This document shows, in pieces, positions 52,915 through 61,046 of a DNA stretch of 64,000 nucleotides. Below the pieces are notes generated by a model that searched no databases, was not told the DNA's origin, and was given only the letters and a program-made list of their open reading frames with translations. The DNA lies in NCBI GenBank assembly GCA_002408465.1, contig DHSM01000004.1:1-64000 (forward strand). Direction: 5' to 3'. Position 1 is the stretch's first letter, and each line of letters starts with the position of its first letter. The DNA is from Firmicutes bacterium UBA5286. Its GTDB lineage: Bacteria; Bacillota; Proteinivoracia; UBA4975. A program made the translations under genes and the position numbers.

Positions 52915-53772
52915 ATGCTTACAACCAACAAAGAGCAACTGGTACAGCTGGCGGTATCGGGCCCTGTAGCCCATTCAAAAGTCCGGTCTCCTTACCGGAT
53001 CAAAACCAGCGGCATGCCCGTCACCCTGCCGGGAACCGGCGGCATTACCTATAATGTCAGAATTGGCGACCTGGCCTGCGGCTGGGTGGCTGACCATGTG
53101 GAACCAGGGGTCAGCATCCGCAACAGCGACGACACTGAGAACGCCGGCCTCAACACCTTGGCCTGTGTGGGCAACACCGCTACAGTAATCAACGGCGAAG
53201 CAAAAGGCGCTAAGGGCTATGTTACCGGCAAACACGGGGGCATTGAGCATGTCCTGGCCTGGTTTGACCAGAAAACCTTGGAATCCATGGCCATCGGGGA
53301 CAAAATCCAGATTCGGGCTTGGGGAACAGGCCTCAAGATCCAGGAGGTCCCGGAGATAACAGTGATGAACCTGGACCCGGAACTGCTGGAAAAGATGAAC
53401 CTCAAGATTGTTGACGGCATCCTGGAAGTTCCGGTAACTGCTATCCTTCCCCCTTACCTCATGGGTTCCGGCATCGGCGCTGCCACCTGCCACACCGGGG
53501 ACTATGACATCATGACCGCTGATCCCGATGCCTTCAGGGAATATGGCCTGGACAAACTGCGTCTGGGAGACATCGTCCTCCTTCAAGACTGCGATAACCA
53601 ATATGGCAGAGGCTATCTCAAGGGCGCTGTTTCCGTGGGCGTCGTCGTCCACAGCGACTGTGTCATCACCGGCCATGGCCCCGGCGTCACTACCCTCTTT
53701 ACATGCAAAAGACCCCTCATCCGGGGCATTAAGGATACCGAGGCCAATCTCATTGCCTGGCTTTCCCTTTAG
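52915..53772 (+). CDS. DUF4438 protein (second of tandem pair)
   Basis: 285 residues, collinear with the preceding gene: GGITYNVRIGDLACGW, ADHVEPGVSIRN, LNTLACVGNTATVI, KGAKGYVTGKHGG, MGSGIGAATCHTGDYDIMTAD and HSDCVITGHGPGVTTLFTC. Conserved Asp, His, Cys and Glu residues could bind a metal, but no catalytic role is known. TAA-ATG junction with the first copy indicates coupling. A strong terminator follows. Confidence 0.85.
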   Translation: MLTTNKEQLVQLAVSGPVAHSKVRSPYRIKTSGMPVTLPGTGGITYNVRIGDLACGWVADHVEPGVSIRNSDDTENAGLNTLACVGNTATVINGEAKGAKGYVTGKHGGIEHVLAWFDQKTLESMAIGDKIQIRAWGTGLKIQEVPEITVMNLDPELLEKMNLKIVDGILEVPVTAILPPYLMGSGIGAATCHTGDYDIMTADPDAFREYGLDKLRLGDIVLLQDCDNQYGRGYLKGAVSVGVVVHSDCVITGHGPGVTTLFTCKRPLIRGIKDTEANLIAWLSL

Positions 53773-53776
53773 GGGC

Positions 53777-53813
53777 AAGACCAGCCATCAAAAAGCTTTG
53801 ATGGCTGGTCTTT
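53777..53813. terminator. Bidirectional terminator
   Basis: AAGACCAGCCATCAAA / TTTGATGGCTGGTCTT, 16-bp perfect stem with tight loop, followed by TTT on the plus strand; shared with the convergent lipoprotein gene. Confidence 0.9.
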
Positions 53814-54294
53814 ATTCCCAGACAAATTCTTCTATATACAGCGTCCATTCTGACAGGTAGGCTGCTTCCACAGGCGCTCCCCCTTTAACCTTGATGCGGT
53901 ATCCCATGAGTTCCGCCCATTCTCCCTGAGTGTCCAGCTCCTGGGCAGCTGTGATCTGCCTGGCCAATGCTGTCAGGGTATAGTAGGGGATCTGACAGGG
54001 GAGGTCCTGCCATTCCAAACTGCCTTCATCAAAATTAATCAGGAGATTGTCGCTGCCATATTCCAGCCCCAGTGAACCCTGGGGCATTTGTATTTCCAGA
54101 ACCAAGGTTTCCCCCCGAGATTCCAGCACCGTCATCTCCAGGTCCCCATCCTGCTGGTGGAAAAAAATACGATACCTGGCCTGCCAGGATTCAGTTTCAG
54201 CTGAGTTTGCCCAGTCAAGGGCCCGGGAGACCGGATTGCAGCCCCCCAGCAACAATGCCGCCGCCAGCACCAAAGCGCCCAGTCTGAATTTCAT
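53812..54294 (-). CDS. Putative lipoprotein
   Basis: 160 residues. Signal peptide MKFRLGALVLAAALLLGGC with lipobox LLGGC (Cys19), then a beta-rich domain. Small outer-facing lipoproteins of this shape are common in Bacillota sporulation and envelope regulons (LolA/GerS-like), but I cannot assign the family with confidence. GGAG lies nine bases before the ATG. It follows nnr by about 60 bp, probably in the same transcript. Confidence 0.7.
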   Translation of the reverse strand: MKFRLGALVLAAALLLGGCNPVSRALDWANSAETESWQARYRIFFHQQDGDLEMTVLESRGETLVLEIQMPQGSLGLEYGSDNLLINFDEGSLEWQDLPCQIPYYTLTALARQITAAQELDTQGEWAELMGYRIKVKGGAPVEAAYLSEWTLYIEEFVWE

Positions 54295-54354
54295 TCAGAT
54301 CCGCTCCAAGCCGTCTCGGTCCAAGACATTTTCACTGGAATCCCCTCCAGTTAA

Positions 54355-55890
54355 TTATATCTTTTCCTTTCCGAAGTATTCCCGACTGGACTGTTTGTAG
54401 AGCAAGTTTACAGCCCCCGGCAGGGCCGCCAGCACATCCCTGGGCAGTTGGGCGGCGCTGCCGGTTTCCTGGGCAGCCAGTTCTGATGCCGTGCCCAAAA
54501 GCCAGGAGGCGGCACAAGCGGCCGCAAAGGGCTCTGTATTTTGGGCCAAAAGTCCCAATATCAGCCCCGTGAGAATATCCCCCGAACCGCCGGTAGCCAG
54601 ACCCGGAGTGCCGGTTATATTGAGAACGGCTTTCCCCGCAGGGTCGGAGATGCAAGTAGTGGAGCCTTTGAGAATAACGACACAGCCCCAGGCCCTGGCC
54701 GCCCGCCGGCAAGTCCCCAGGGGGTCAGCCAAGACTTCCTGGACAGTGCAGGCCAGGAGCCGAGCCATCTCGCCAGGATGGGGGCTTACAATGGTAGGGG
54801 GCTCCCGCCGAGGAATCCCCGGGGCCAGCACATTGAGGGCATCGGCATCAATTGCCAGGGGCAAATCAGATTTAAGCAAGCGCCCTGCCAATGCCCTGGT
54901 TCCCGGGCACACCCTGCACCCGGGGCCAATGGCTGCTGCGTTGAACTTCCCCAAGGGCACCTGGGCGGCAGCTTCCGGCGAAAACTCCCCCTGGGCGGAA
55001 GAAGGCAGGGGCAAAGTCAAGGCTTCCCAGACTTGGGCCGCCAGCATGGGCTGAATTTCGTCGGGACAGGCAATGGTCAAGAGGCCTATCCCCGAGCGAA
55101 GGGCTGCAGTCCCGGCCAGCATGGCTGCGCCGCTCATGCCCCGGCTACCTGCAGCCAAGAGGCCGTGGCCAAAGTTCCCCTTGTGGCTGTCCAGCTGGCG
55201 CTGGGACAAACCCTTGGCAGCATGGGGACCATCATTTAAGACCAGGTCTGTCCCCTGGAGCAGGGAAACAGGCAGGCCAATCGGATCGACAAATACCCTG
55301 CCGGCGGCTTTGCGGCCTGCGGGGGTGTAGAGACCGGCCTTAGCCAGGCCAAAAGTTGCGGTGGCCGTAGCCTGCACTACCGGGCCGGCAGGAAGCGCAA
55401 ACTCCGCCGGCAGACCCGAGGGAATGTCCACTGCCAGCACAGCCCCAGGACTGCTGTTAATGGCGGCGATGATCTCTGCCGCTGTTCCCCTGGGCTCCCC
55501 CTTCATGCCGGTGCCCAAAAGGGCATCGACGATTAATGCGCAATCAGCCAGCTGGCCAGGGCCCTGGTATTTCTCCCAGGCCAGACCAAGACTGTCATAG
55601 ATCATATACTGAATGGCGGCATCGCCCTGTAAATCATCCGGATCTGCCCCAGTAACCACCTTCACTTGATAGGAGCGGGCGGCCAAGTGCCGGGCAATGC
55701 CCCAGCCATCGCCGCCGTTGTTGCCTGCCCCTGTCACCACTGCCACCGGCCCTCGGGGACTGAGGTCTGCGGCGATGCGGGCAGCAAAAGCTACTGCCGC
55801 TTCCATGAGGTTTTGGCCGGGCACGCCAAAATCCTCAATTGCCCTGCGGTCAATTTCCCGCATTTGCTTGCCGTCTGCTAACCACTGCAT
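54355..55890 (-). CDS. nnr: Bifunctional NAD(P)H-hydrate epimerase/dehydratase
   Basis: 511 residues from the ATG at 55890. Repairs hydrated NAD(P)H. The N-terminal YjeF epimerase domain (about 1-210) has VTGAGNNGGDGWGIARHLA and LIVDALLGTGMKGEPRG. The C-terminal ADP-dependent dehydratase domain has GSRGMSGAAMLAGTAALRSG, VSPHPGEMARLL, LKGSTTCI and ATGGSGDILTG. The ATG overlaps the acpS stop (TGATG). The nnr-acpS order is common in Bacillota. Confidence 0.95.
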   Translation of the reverse strand: MQWLADGKQMREIDRRAIEDFGVPGQNLMEAAVAFAARIAADLSPRGPVAVVTGAGNNGGDGWGIARHLAARSYQVKVVTGADPDDLQGDAAIQYMIYDSLGLAWEKYQGPGQLADCALIVDALLGTGMKGEPRGTAAEIIAAINSSPGAVLAVDIPSGLPAEFALPAGPVVQATATATFGLAKAGLYTPAGRKAAGRVFVDPIGLPVSLLQGTDLVLNDGPHAAKGLSQRQLDSHKGNFGHGLLAAGSRGMSGAAMLAGTAALRSGIGLLTIACPDEIQPMLAAQVWEALTLPLPSSAQGEFSPEAAAQVPLGKFNAAAIGPGCRVCPGTRALAGRLLKSDLPLAIDADALNVLAPGIPRREPPTIVSPHPGEMARLLACTVQEVLADPLGTCRRAARAWGCVVILKGSTTCISDPAGKAVLNITGTPGLATGGSGDILTGLILGLLAQNTEPFAAACAASWLLGTASELAAQETGSAAQLPRDVLAALPGAVNLLYKQSSREYFGKEKI

Positions 55891-56267
55891 CAATCTTCCC
55901 CCTCTGCTACGCAAAATGCCACTGCCCGCTCCCGGTCATGGCTGAGAGATATATGCAGCCTGCTGATTCCGCGGCGTGCAGCGGTGTCTGCAGCCTTGCC
56001 CCTGAGCCTGACCCGAGGAGCTCCCTGCTGATTATGGATAGTTTCCACCTGCAGCCAGGAATGGCCGCTCAATCCCGTCCCCAGAGTTTTAAAGACAGCT
56101 TCCTTGGCAGCGAAGAGCGCTGCCAGGCGGGACCACTCCTTGCCACCCTGAGGCAGCTGCTTAAGCTCCCCGTCGGTAAACAGCCGCTGCCGCAGCCTGG
56201 GGTTGTTCTGGACAGATTCTGCCACCCGGGCAATCTCAATGCTGTCTACACCAACTCCAATTATCAC
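55890..56267 (-). CDS. acpS: Holo-[acyl-carrier-protein] synthase
   Basis: 125 residues from a GTG at 56267 (GGGGAG eight bases upstream); a longer frame to 56297 lacks a good site. AcpS moves the 4'-phosphopantetheine arm of CoA to ACP. The N-terminal GVGVDSIEI with the metal-binding Asp and the helix LFAAKEAVFKTLGTG with the Glu are typical. Coupled to nnr. Confidence 0.96.
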   Translation of the reverse strand: MIIGVGVDSIEIARVAESVQNNPRLRQRLFTDGELKQLPQGGKEWSRLAALFAAKEAVFKTLGTGLSGHSWLQVETIHNQQGAPRVRLRGKAADTAARRGISRLHISLSHDRERAVAFCVAEGED

Positions 56268-56363
56268 CGCAGCCACTCCCCTGCACAAATTATTCAACTA
56301 AGCTTACAGTCAGTATACATTATCGCCCCCGGATATAAAAGAACGGCACAGTATTTGTGCCGT

Positions 56364-57773
56364 CTACTTGCCTTTGCCAGGACCTTTATTTTTTCCGTCG
56401 CCAGAATTACCAGCGTAATTGTCTAAAAACTCTTTCCAGCCTTGATTGGGGGGCTTATTAGCCAGGATTTCTCCGGCTTCCTCCAGCCCATACCCCCGGC
56501 CAAGAATGTAGAGAATCTGGCCTTTAGATACCTTCTCTGAAGCCGCAAGCTCTGCCACCTCAGCCATATCGGCGTATTTCCCCGCTCTGGACTGTAAACT
56601 CTTGCAGCCATTGAGCCGTTCTTCAAAGCCGACAACATCAATGCCGGCGGCGCTGACTAGGGCCTCTACACTGGCGGTTTCCAGACCACGGACCAGTTTC
56701 TGCAGTTTGCCGCCCCCTAAGTCTTCCAGCACCAGCAGGGCAAGGAGATCGTCGGGTGCAAGCCCTTTGCGCAAATAGCTGGATAACTGACCGGCGGGAT
56801 GGTCGAACTCCTCAGCCAAAAGATCCGGCAGCCAATCGGGCTTAGACAGCTGGGGTGCCTCGACCTCATCAGGTTTTTTGTGCTTTTGCAAAAACTGTCC
56901 CGGAGACTGGCCTGACTGGCGCAGTGCTTTAAACAAGTCAGCAGGCGCAAGCTTTTCTGCGTCAGCAATTGCCAGGAGACAATCAATTTCTTCAGAGGTC
57001 AGGCCCTCTGCCAGCATTTCTTCTACCAGGCTGCCGCTGACCAGATATTTTTCCAAAAAGGCCTGAACTACAGGATTGTCATGCCAGGGGGCGATATCAA
57101 TTGTCTCCGCCAGCTCTTCCTGAAGATTGCCCAGGGCTGCGGCCGATACTGACTCAGCATTGCCCACTTCTGTGCCTGTCTTGCGCTTGAGATAGCTGCG
57201 CAGGGGCGATTTGCCATCTGCTTTATACTCCTTGGCGCCTAAACGCACTACATGGAGCTTGACTATTACTCCCTGACCTTCAAAAGCTCCCAATAAGCGA
57301 TCGCTATCAATGGGGGCCTGGGAATCAGCGGTGACAAAGACATTTTGTTCTTCCTCAGTCAGCCCCAATTGGACGCAGCGGGCAAAGATGGCCTCAATGG
57401 CGGCATATACGTCTTCTGGTCTTTCCAGACTGCTTAACAGTTCTGTCCCCGCCTGGTCAAAGGCCGTCCACTCTTTGAGCTGGTAATTCTCGGTGTAAAC
57501 CAGTTCCAGGCTGGGATTGATGTCCAGGGCCAAGCGATATTGACTGGCAGATGCTCTGGGCAAAGTATAGATTGTAGATACTGCAAGTAACGCCAAGGCT
57601 GCAGCTATGGCTAATGCCCGCTTCCATTTGCGTCCGGCAGGAGCCAGGGTGACATAGCTTCCCAGGTCTCGACCGGCAGGAGTCTTGCCCATGCGCATCA
57701 AAACCTGCCCCTTGGGGCTGAGAATAAAATAGCGGTCAGCCTCAATACGGCAGATAACCCCAGATTTACCCAT
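56364..57773 (-). CDS. rsgI: Anti-sigma factor RsgI-like protein
   Basis: 469 residues from the ATG at 57773 (GGAGGGG six bases upstream; a GTG one codon earlier is possible). The N-terminal anti-sigma domain (about 1-50, YFILSPKGQVLMRMGKTPAGRDLGSYVTL) is followed by one membrane helix (about 57-76) and the typical outer motif LALDINPSLELVYTE. A long helical C-terminal region of repeated short helix units ends in a Lys/Gly-rich tail. RsgI holds SigI at the membrane and releases it on an outside signal. It overlaps sigI by 8-11 bp. No carbohydrate-binding domain as in some clostridial RsgI proteins. Confidence 0.9.
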   Translation of the reverse strand: MGKSGVICRIEADRYFILSPKGQVLMRMGKTPAGRDLGSYVTLAPAGRKWKRALAIAAALALLAVSTIYTLPRASASQYRLALDINPSLELVYTENYQLKEWTAFDQAGTELLSSLERPEDVYAAIEAIFARCVQLGLTEEEQNVFVTADSQAPIDSDRLLGAFEGQGVIVKLHVVRLGAKEYKADGKSPLRSYLKRKTGTEVGNAESVSAAALGNLQEELAETIDIAPWHDNPVVQAFLEKYLVSGSLVEEMLAEGLTSEEIDCLLAIADAEKLAPADLFKALRQSGQSPGQFLQKHKKPDEVEAPQLSKPDWLPDLLAEEFDHPAGQLSSYLRKGLAPDDLLALLVLEDLGGGKLQKLVRGLETASVEALVSAAGIDVVGFEERLNGCKSLQSRAGKYADMAEVAELAASEKVSKGQILYILGRGYGLEEAGEILANKPPNQGWKEFLDNYAGNSGDGKNKGPGKGK

Positions 57774-58443
57774 CACAATCCCCTCCTATCTGCAGATATG
57801 AAGAAATAAAAGGAAAGTCTCCCTCTCTGGCAGCAACCAGAAGTAAGGCGATAAGATAACGGCGGCGCTTTCCCAAGGTTTTTGAGGTTTCGCCCGTAAG
57901 CTGGGATATCTGCTCCAGAGGAAGGCGCCCCTGTTCCAAAATCTTAGCCACCAGTTCGGGCCTGCCGGCAACAAGTCTTGCCACCCTGAACACCCTGTCC
58001 CTGACTGCTTGCTGACTGGGAGATTCCCGGGCAAGATCAGTAAAGCTAATGCCGTATGTATCCAAAACAGCGGCAAATTCCTGCAGTTCTGCCGCCCGTT
58101 CCAGGCGGAGATACTCCTCCCCCCAGGTGGCATCCTGTATGGCGGCGGGAACGTCATCAACAACCACTTCCCGCTTGGCCAGCCTTTGCATGCTGCGTTG
58201 ATAATCAATGAGGCGCCGCTTGATTACTATTGAAGCGAAAGTCTCAAATTTAGCCCCTTTATCGGGCTGGTAGCCATCTATTGCCGAATCAAGGGCGATC
58301 ATGGCAATACTCAATTCCTCATCCCTGCCCCATTCCAGCAGCCGGCGGCAGTGAGCGGAAGCGATTTTGCGCACAAATACCCTGTATTCTTCGAGAAATC
58401 GATTGCGGCTGACTGGGCCGGCCTTTGCCGATAAATAGTCCAT
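57766..58443 (-). CDS. sigI: RNA polymerase sigma factor SigI
   Basis: 225 residues. Sigma-70 region 2 is at about 45-110 (AMIALDSAIDGYQPDKGAKF, IVIKRRLIDYQRSMQR). The C-terminal helix-turn-helix (PLEQISQLTGETSKTLGKRRRYLIALLL) is of the SigI type. In Bacillus SigI serves heat shock; in cellulolytic clostridia SigI paralogues serve extracellular signals. Co-transcribed with rsgI. The upstream region may carry a SigI-type promoter. Confidence 0.92.
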   Translation of the reverse strand: MDYLSAKAGPVSRNRFLEEYRVFVRKIASAHCRRLLEWGRDEELSIAMIALDSAIDGYQPDKGAKFETFASIVIKRRLIDYQRSMQRLAKREVVVDDVPAAIQDATWGEEYLRLERAAELQEFAAVLDTYGISFTDLARESPSQQAVRDRVFRVARLVAGRPELVAKILEQGRLPLEQISQLTGETSKTLGKRRRYLIALLLVAAREGDFPFISSYLQIGGDCDG

Positions 58444-58469
58444 GGGACTCCAGTCCTCCTTTACAAATA

Positions 58470-58510
58470 TATTCGAAACTTCTCCCCTGCTTTTGGGGAA
58501 GTTCGCCTGC
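58470..58510 (-). promoter_or_regulatory. Hairpin and possible autoregulatory promoter of sigI
   Basis: On the minus strand CTTCCCC and GGGGAGAAG form a hairpin, followed by TTTCGAATATA. SigI promoters are reported to need a C-rich -35 and a CGAA-like -10, both of which occur here. Assignment is tentative. Confidence 0.3.
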
Positions 58511-58552
58511 TATTTACGCTGAGTGTTCAACATATTTTCTCCCGAGAAGACG

Positions 58553-59071
58553 TTATAATTCTCCTTCGATGCGGGTTTGGTCCAGCCACTGAGAAAACAG
58601 GCGTACAAATTGCGGCCGGCAAACCTCCACATCCATCTTATAATCCTCGAGAACCTTTAATTTGGCTTCAATCAGGCTCCCCCGCATAACGGTGATTACA
58701 AGCTTGAAGGTATTCTCCAAGGCCCGGCAGCGCTGATACAGCAGTGAAAGGTTTTCGGGATCCGCGTCTTCATAAACCACCACCCAGTTATTTTCCTTGC
58801 TGCTGATATACTGGCTGGCCAGCTCCACCAATTCAGGATCTTTGACCACGTGAATACCAATCATGAGCAGGGCATCTTCAAGAGAGTTCTCCAGCGTCGG
58901 AATCCAGGTCACCTTGTTTCCCCCTGAGCCTCCTCCCCAGTTTTCCGGCACCAGAATCCAGGAAGGACGGCTGTTTTCTGATAAATATAAGCGATGACTG
59001 GGGGCAATGCCGTCATGATAAGGGTGGCCACTGCCTACCAGGATTTGGGCTGTAATTGTACCCACTTGCAC
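58553..59071 (-). CDS. Conserved-looking protein of unknown function
   Basis: About 172 residues from a GTG at 59071 (a second GTG at 59065 is better spaced from GGGAAGGG). The N-terminal third has a His/Pro/Gly-rich segment LVGSGHPYHDGIAPSHRLYL and an acidic-aromatic WILVPENW; the rest is a mixed alpha/beta domain (NNWVVVYEDADPENL, FKLVITVMRG). No signal peptide or membrane helix. It lies between sigI and a divergent GntR regulator. I do not recognise the family. Confidence 0.6.
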   Translation of the reverse strand: MQVGTITAQILVGSGHPYHDGIAPSHRLYLSENSRPSWILVPENWGGGSGGNKVTWIPTLENSLEDALLMIGIHVVKDPELVELASQYISSKENNWVVVYEDADPENLSLLYQRCRALENTFKLVITVMRGSLIEAKLKVLEDYKMDVEVCRPQFVRLFSQWLDQTRIEGEL

Positions 59072-59218
59072 TCACCCTTCCCTGATTTGTCCTTATTCAG
59101 ATTAAATTCAATATAAGTTTCGGGAATCCCTGCTTTTCGCGCAAGTTAAATATTGGCCTTCCTTTAATCGTCAATCTTCTCATGGTATAATGTTAAAAAC
59201 CTGTGGCGGTGAAAGCTT

Positions 59219-59944
59219 ATGCTGGACAATAACTCAGGAATCCCTTTGTATTTGCAGGTTTACGAAAAATTAAAGCTGAAGATTACCGGGGGCCTTTGGC
59301 CTGAAGGCTCCCTTATTCCCGCTGAGACCAGCATGATGAAGCAGTATGGTGTAGGCAGGGAGACGATGCGCCGGGCGGTGCTCCGGCTGGTCAACGAAGG
59401 CTACCTTTTTCGCCAGCAGGGCAAGGGCACCTTTGTCTGCCGCAAACGCCCCCAGGACGGCCTAGAACAGATCGTATCCTTTACAGCGGAAATGCTGGCC
59501 CGGGGTTACAAACCCGGCACAAAAGTGCTGGCAAGCCTGCAGCAAAAGCCTGACCCTAGTACTGCCAACCGCCTCAACTGTGGTCTTGATGAGGATATCT
59601 ATTATTTCAAGCGCCTGCGCACCGCCAATGAGCTCCTGGTGGCGGTGGAAGAATCCTGGCTGTGCATGGACACTCTTGGCTCCCTGGACCAAGAAAAACT
59701 GGCTGGCTCTTTTTATGATTACCTGGTCTATGATAAAGACATTAAACTCGGGCGCATTGTCCAGGAGATCAGCTCCGATGTGGCTGACGCCGATACAGCT
59801 GAGCTGCTGGCGGTAGCCCCTGGTCATCCAATCCTTCAACTCTCCCGGCTGATGTATACTGCCGGAGGCAAGCCCTTTTTCTGGATGGTCTTCCGCTACC
59901 GGGGCGACATCTATTCGATAAAAACAAAAATGGATTTATCCTAA
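59219..59944 (+). CDS. GntR/HutC-family regulator with UTRA domain
   Basis: 241 residues. The N-terminal winged helix is typical of GntR proteins (GIPLYLQVYEKLKLKI, AETSMMKQYGVGRETMRRAV, GKGTFV). The UTRA effector domain follows (about 80-235), ending HPILQLSRLMYT...FRYRGDIY. Such regulators respond to sugar phosphates, amino sugars or degradation intermediates. It is convergent with a creatininase-family gene and shares a terminator with it; its target is not evident. Confidence 0.92.
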   Translation: MLDNNSGIPLYLQVYEKLKLKITGGLWPEGSLIPAETSMMKQYGVGRETMRRAVLRLVNEGYLFRQQGKGTFVCRKRPQDGLEQIVSFTAEMLARGYKPGTKVLASLQQKPDPSTANRLNCGLDEDIYYFKRLRTANELLVAVEESWLCMDTLGSLDQEKLAGSFYDYLVYDKDIKLGRIVQEISSDVADADTAELLAVAPGHPILQLSRLMYTAGGKPFFWMVFRYRGDIYSIKTKMDLS

Positions 59945-59982
59945 AAAGGCCCAGTGGGGACAATCCCCACTGGACCTTTTTT
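59943..59982. terminator. Bidirectional terminator
   Basis: AAAGGCCCAGTGGGGA / TCCCCACTGGACCTTT with CAAT loop (one mismatch), T tract on both strands. Confidence 0.9.
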
Positions 59983-60703
59983 ATTTCGTCGCCAGCTGGC
60001 CCTGCTCCAGTCTGGTCAATAACTCCAGGAGCCTGGGCATGATGCAGGCATAGATTGCTTCACCTTTTTCCCGGCTGGCCTGGGTGGCATCGCCGGTCTG
60101 AGCAAAGGGCAGGGTTTCCTTTTCCATCCCCGGCCAGGCCGCCGTGACTACGGTACGAAGATTATTGACCCCCGCTTTGCTCATATCCACCAAGTCCTCA
60201 TCAATGGCCAGCACCGTCGAGGTTTCATCTTCGCCCCCATGGCCTTGGCCCTGGCAAATTTCCAGAATCTCGGGAGCGAAGTCCTGCCACCAGTTGATAA
60301 CCACTACAGTCATGCCTTTAGCGGCCAGGTCCTCCATTGCCACCCGCAGGGCGGGAATATTCCCCCCATGGCCGTTAAAAATCATCAGCTTGTCCAGCCC
60401 CCAGCGCTTCAGCTCCAAGCCCACATGGTACACGTAGGCGCCCAAAACCTGGCTGGGCAGGTTCAGTGTGCCGGGGAAAGGTGACAGGCTCCAGGAATGG
60501 CCGTAGGGAATCTCAGGGGCAATAATAATCCTGTCCCCGGCCGCCTCCTCCAGCAGCTCCATAAATCGCCGGGGAATGAGCATATCTGTGCCCAGTGGAC
60601 AGTGGCGGCCGTGCGCTTCAATCATCCCCACCGGCAAAACGGCGATATTAACCTTAGTCAGCTTTTCCCGAAAACTATCCATAGATAAATTCATCAGGTA
60701 CAT
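59981..60703 (-). CDS. Creatininase-family amidohydrolase
   Basis: 240 residues from the ATG at 60703 with GGGAGG upstream. Creatininase-type motifs are visible: LPVGMIEAHGRHCPLGTD (Glu and His/Asp metal ligands), FNGHGGN, and GHGGEDETS. Family members open cyclic amides (creatinine, formamidopyrimidines, or mycofactocin precursors); the substrate here is unknown. It overlaps the small upstream gene by 10 bp. Confidence 0.88.
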   Translation of the reverse strand: MYLMNLSMDSFREKLTKVNIAVLPVGMIEAHGRHCPLGTDMLIPRRFMELLEEAAGDRIIIAPEIPYGHSWSLSPFPGTLNLPSQVLGAYVYHVGLELKRWGLDKLMIFNGHGGNIPALRVAMEDLAAKGMTVVVINWWQDFAPEILEICQGQGHGGEDETSTVLAIDEDLVDMSKAGVNNLRTVVTAAWPGMEKETLPFAQTGDATQASREKGEAIYACIMPRLLELLTRLEQGQLATK

Positions 60704-60921
60704 CTGTGTTCCTCCCTGACTTGGGCGGCAAGACGCCGCCCCTGCATTTCGCTCTCGCAAATATATATTCCATGTGCTGCCAAGGCCCTCACCATATCTA
60801 GCAAGGGATCCCCTTCTCCGAGGTTCAACCTTACCACCTTGCGCTTGCCGGACCTCTTGATTTTGGAGGTGCTAATTTTAAGAATGCCGTCATTTACGCT
60901 GTAACAGTGAAAGTGGTCCAA
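60694..60921 (-). CDS. Small protein coupled to the creatininase-family gene
   Basis: 75 residues from a TTG at 60921 (AAAGGG close upstream; G-rich run further up). Basic N-terminal half (KISTSKIKRSGKRKVVRLNL) and a helical C-terminal half (DPLLDMVRALAAHGIYI). Its stop overlaps the creatininase start by 10 bp, which supports it as a real gene. It may be a partner or small regulator. No family recognised. Confidence 0.55.
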   Translation of the reverse strand: MDHFHCYSVNDGILKISTSKIKRSGKRKVVRLNLGEGDPLLDMVRALAAHGIYICESEMQGRRLAAQVREEHRCT

Positions 60922-61016
60922 TTGCCCTTTCCATGCCCTCCCCCCCTATTAAATGTCGGGATAATCAGACGGATTTTCACTAGTGTACCATGTTTGACCA
61001 AGATATTCCAGCTAAT

Positions 61017-61045
61017 GGGACACAAAGAACCGTCCCCTTTGTCCC
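61017..61045. repeat. Dispersed palindromic repeat
   Basis: GGGACA-C-AAAG...CTTTGTCCC with central AACCGTCC, directly after the stop of the MacB-like gene (its terminator position). Same family as 33038-33066. Confidence 0.65.
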
Positions 61046-61046
61046 G

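Noticed and set aside
52975..53778. 267-codon minus-strand frame opposite the second DUF4438 gene
   Set aside because: Mirror frame of a clear gene, as is the similar one opposite the first copy.
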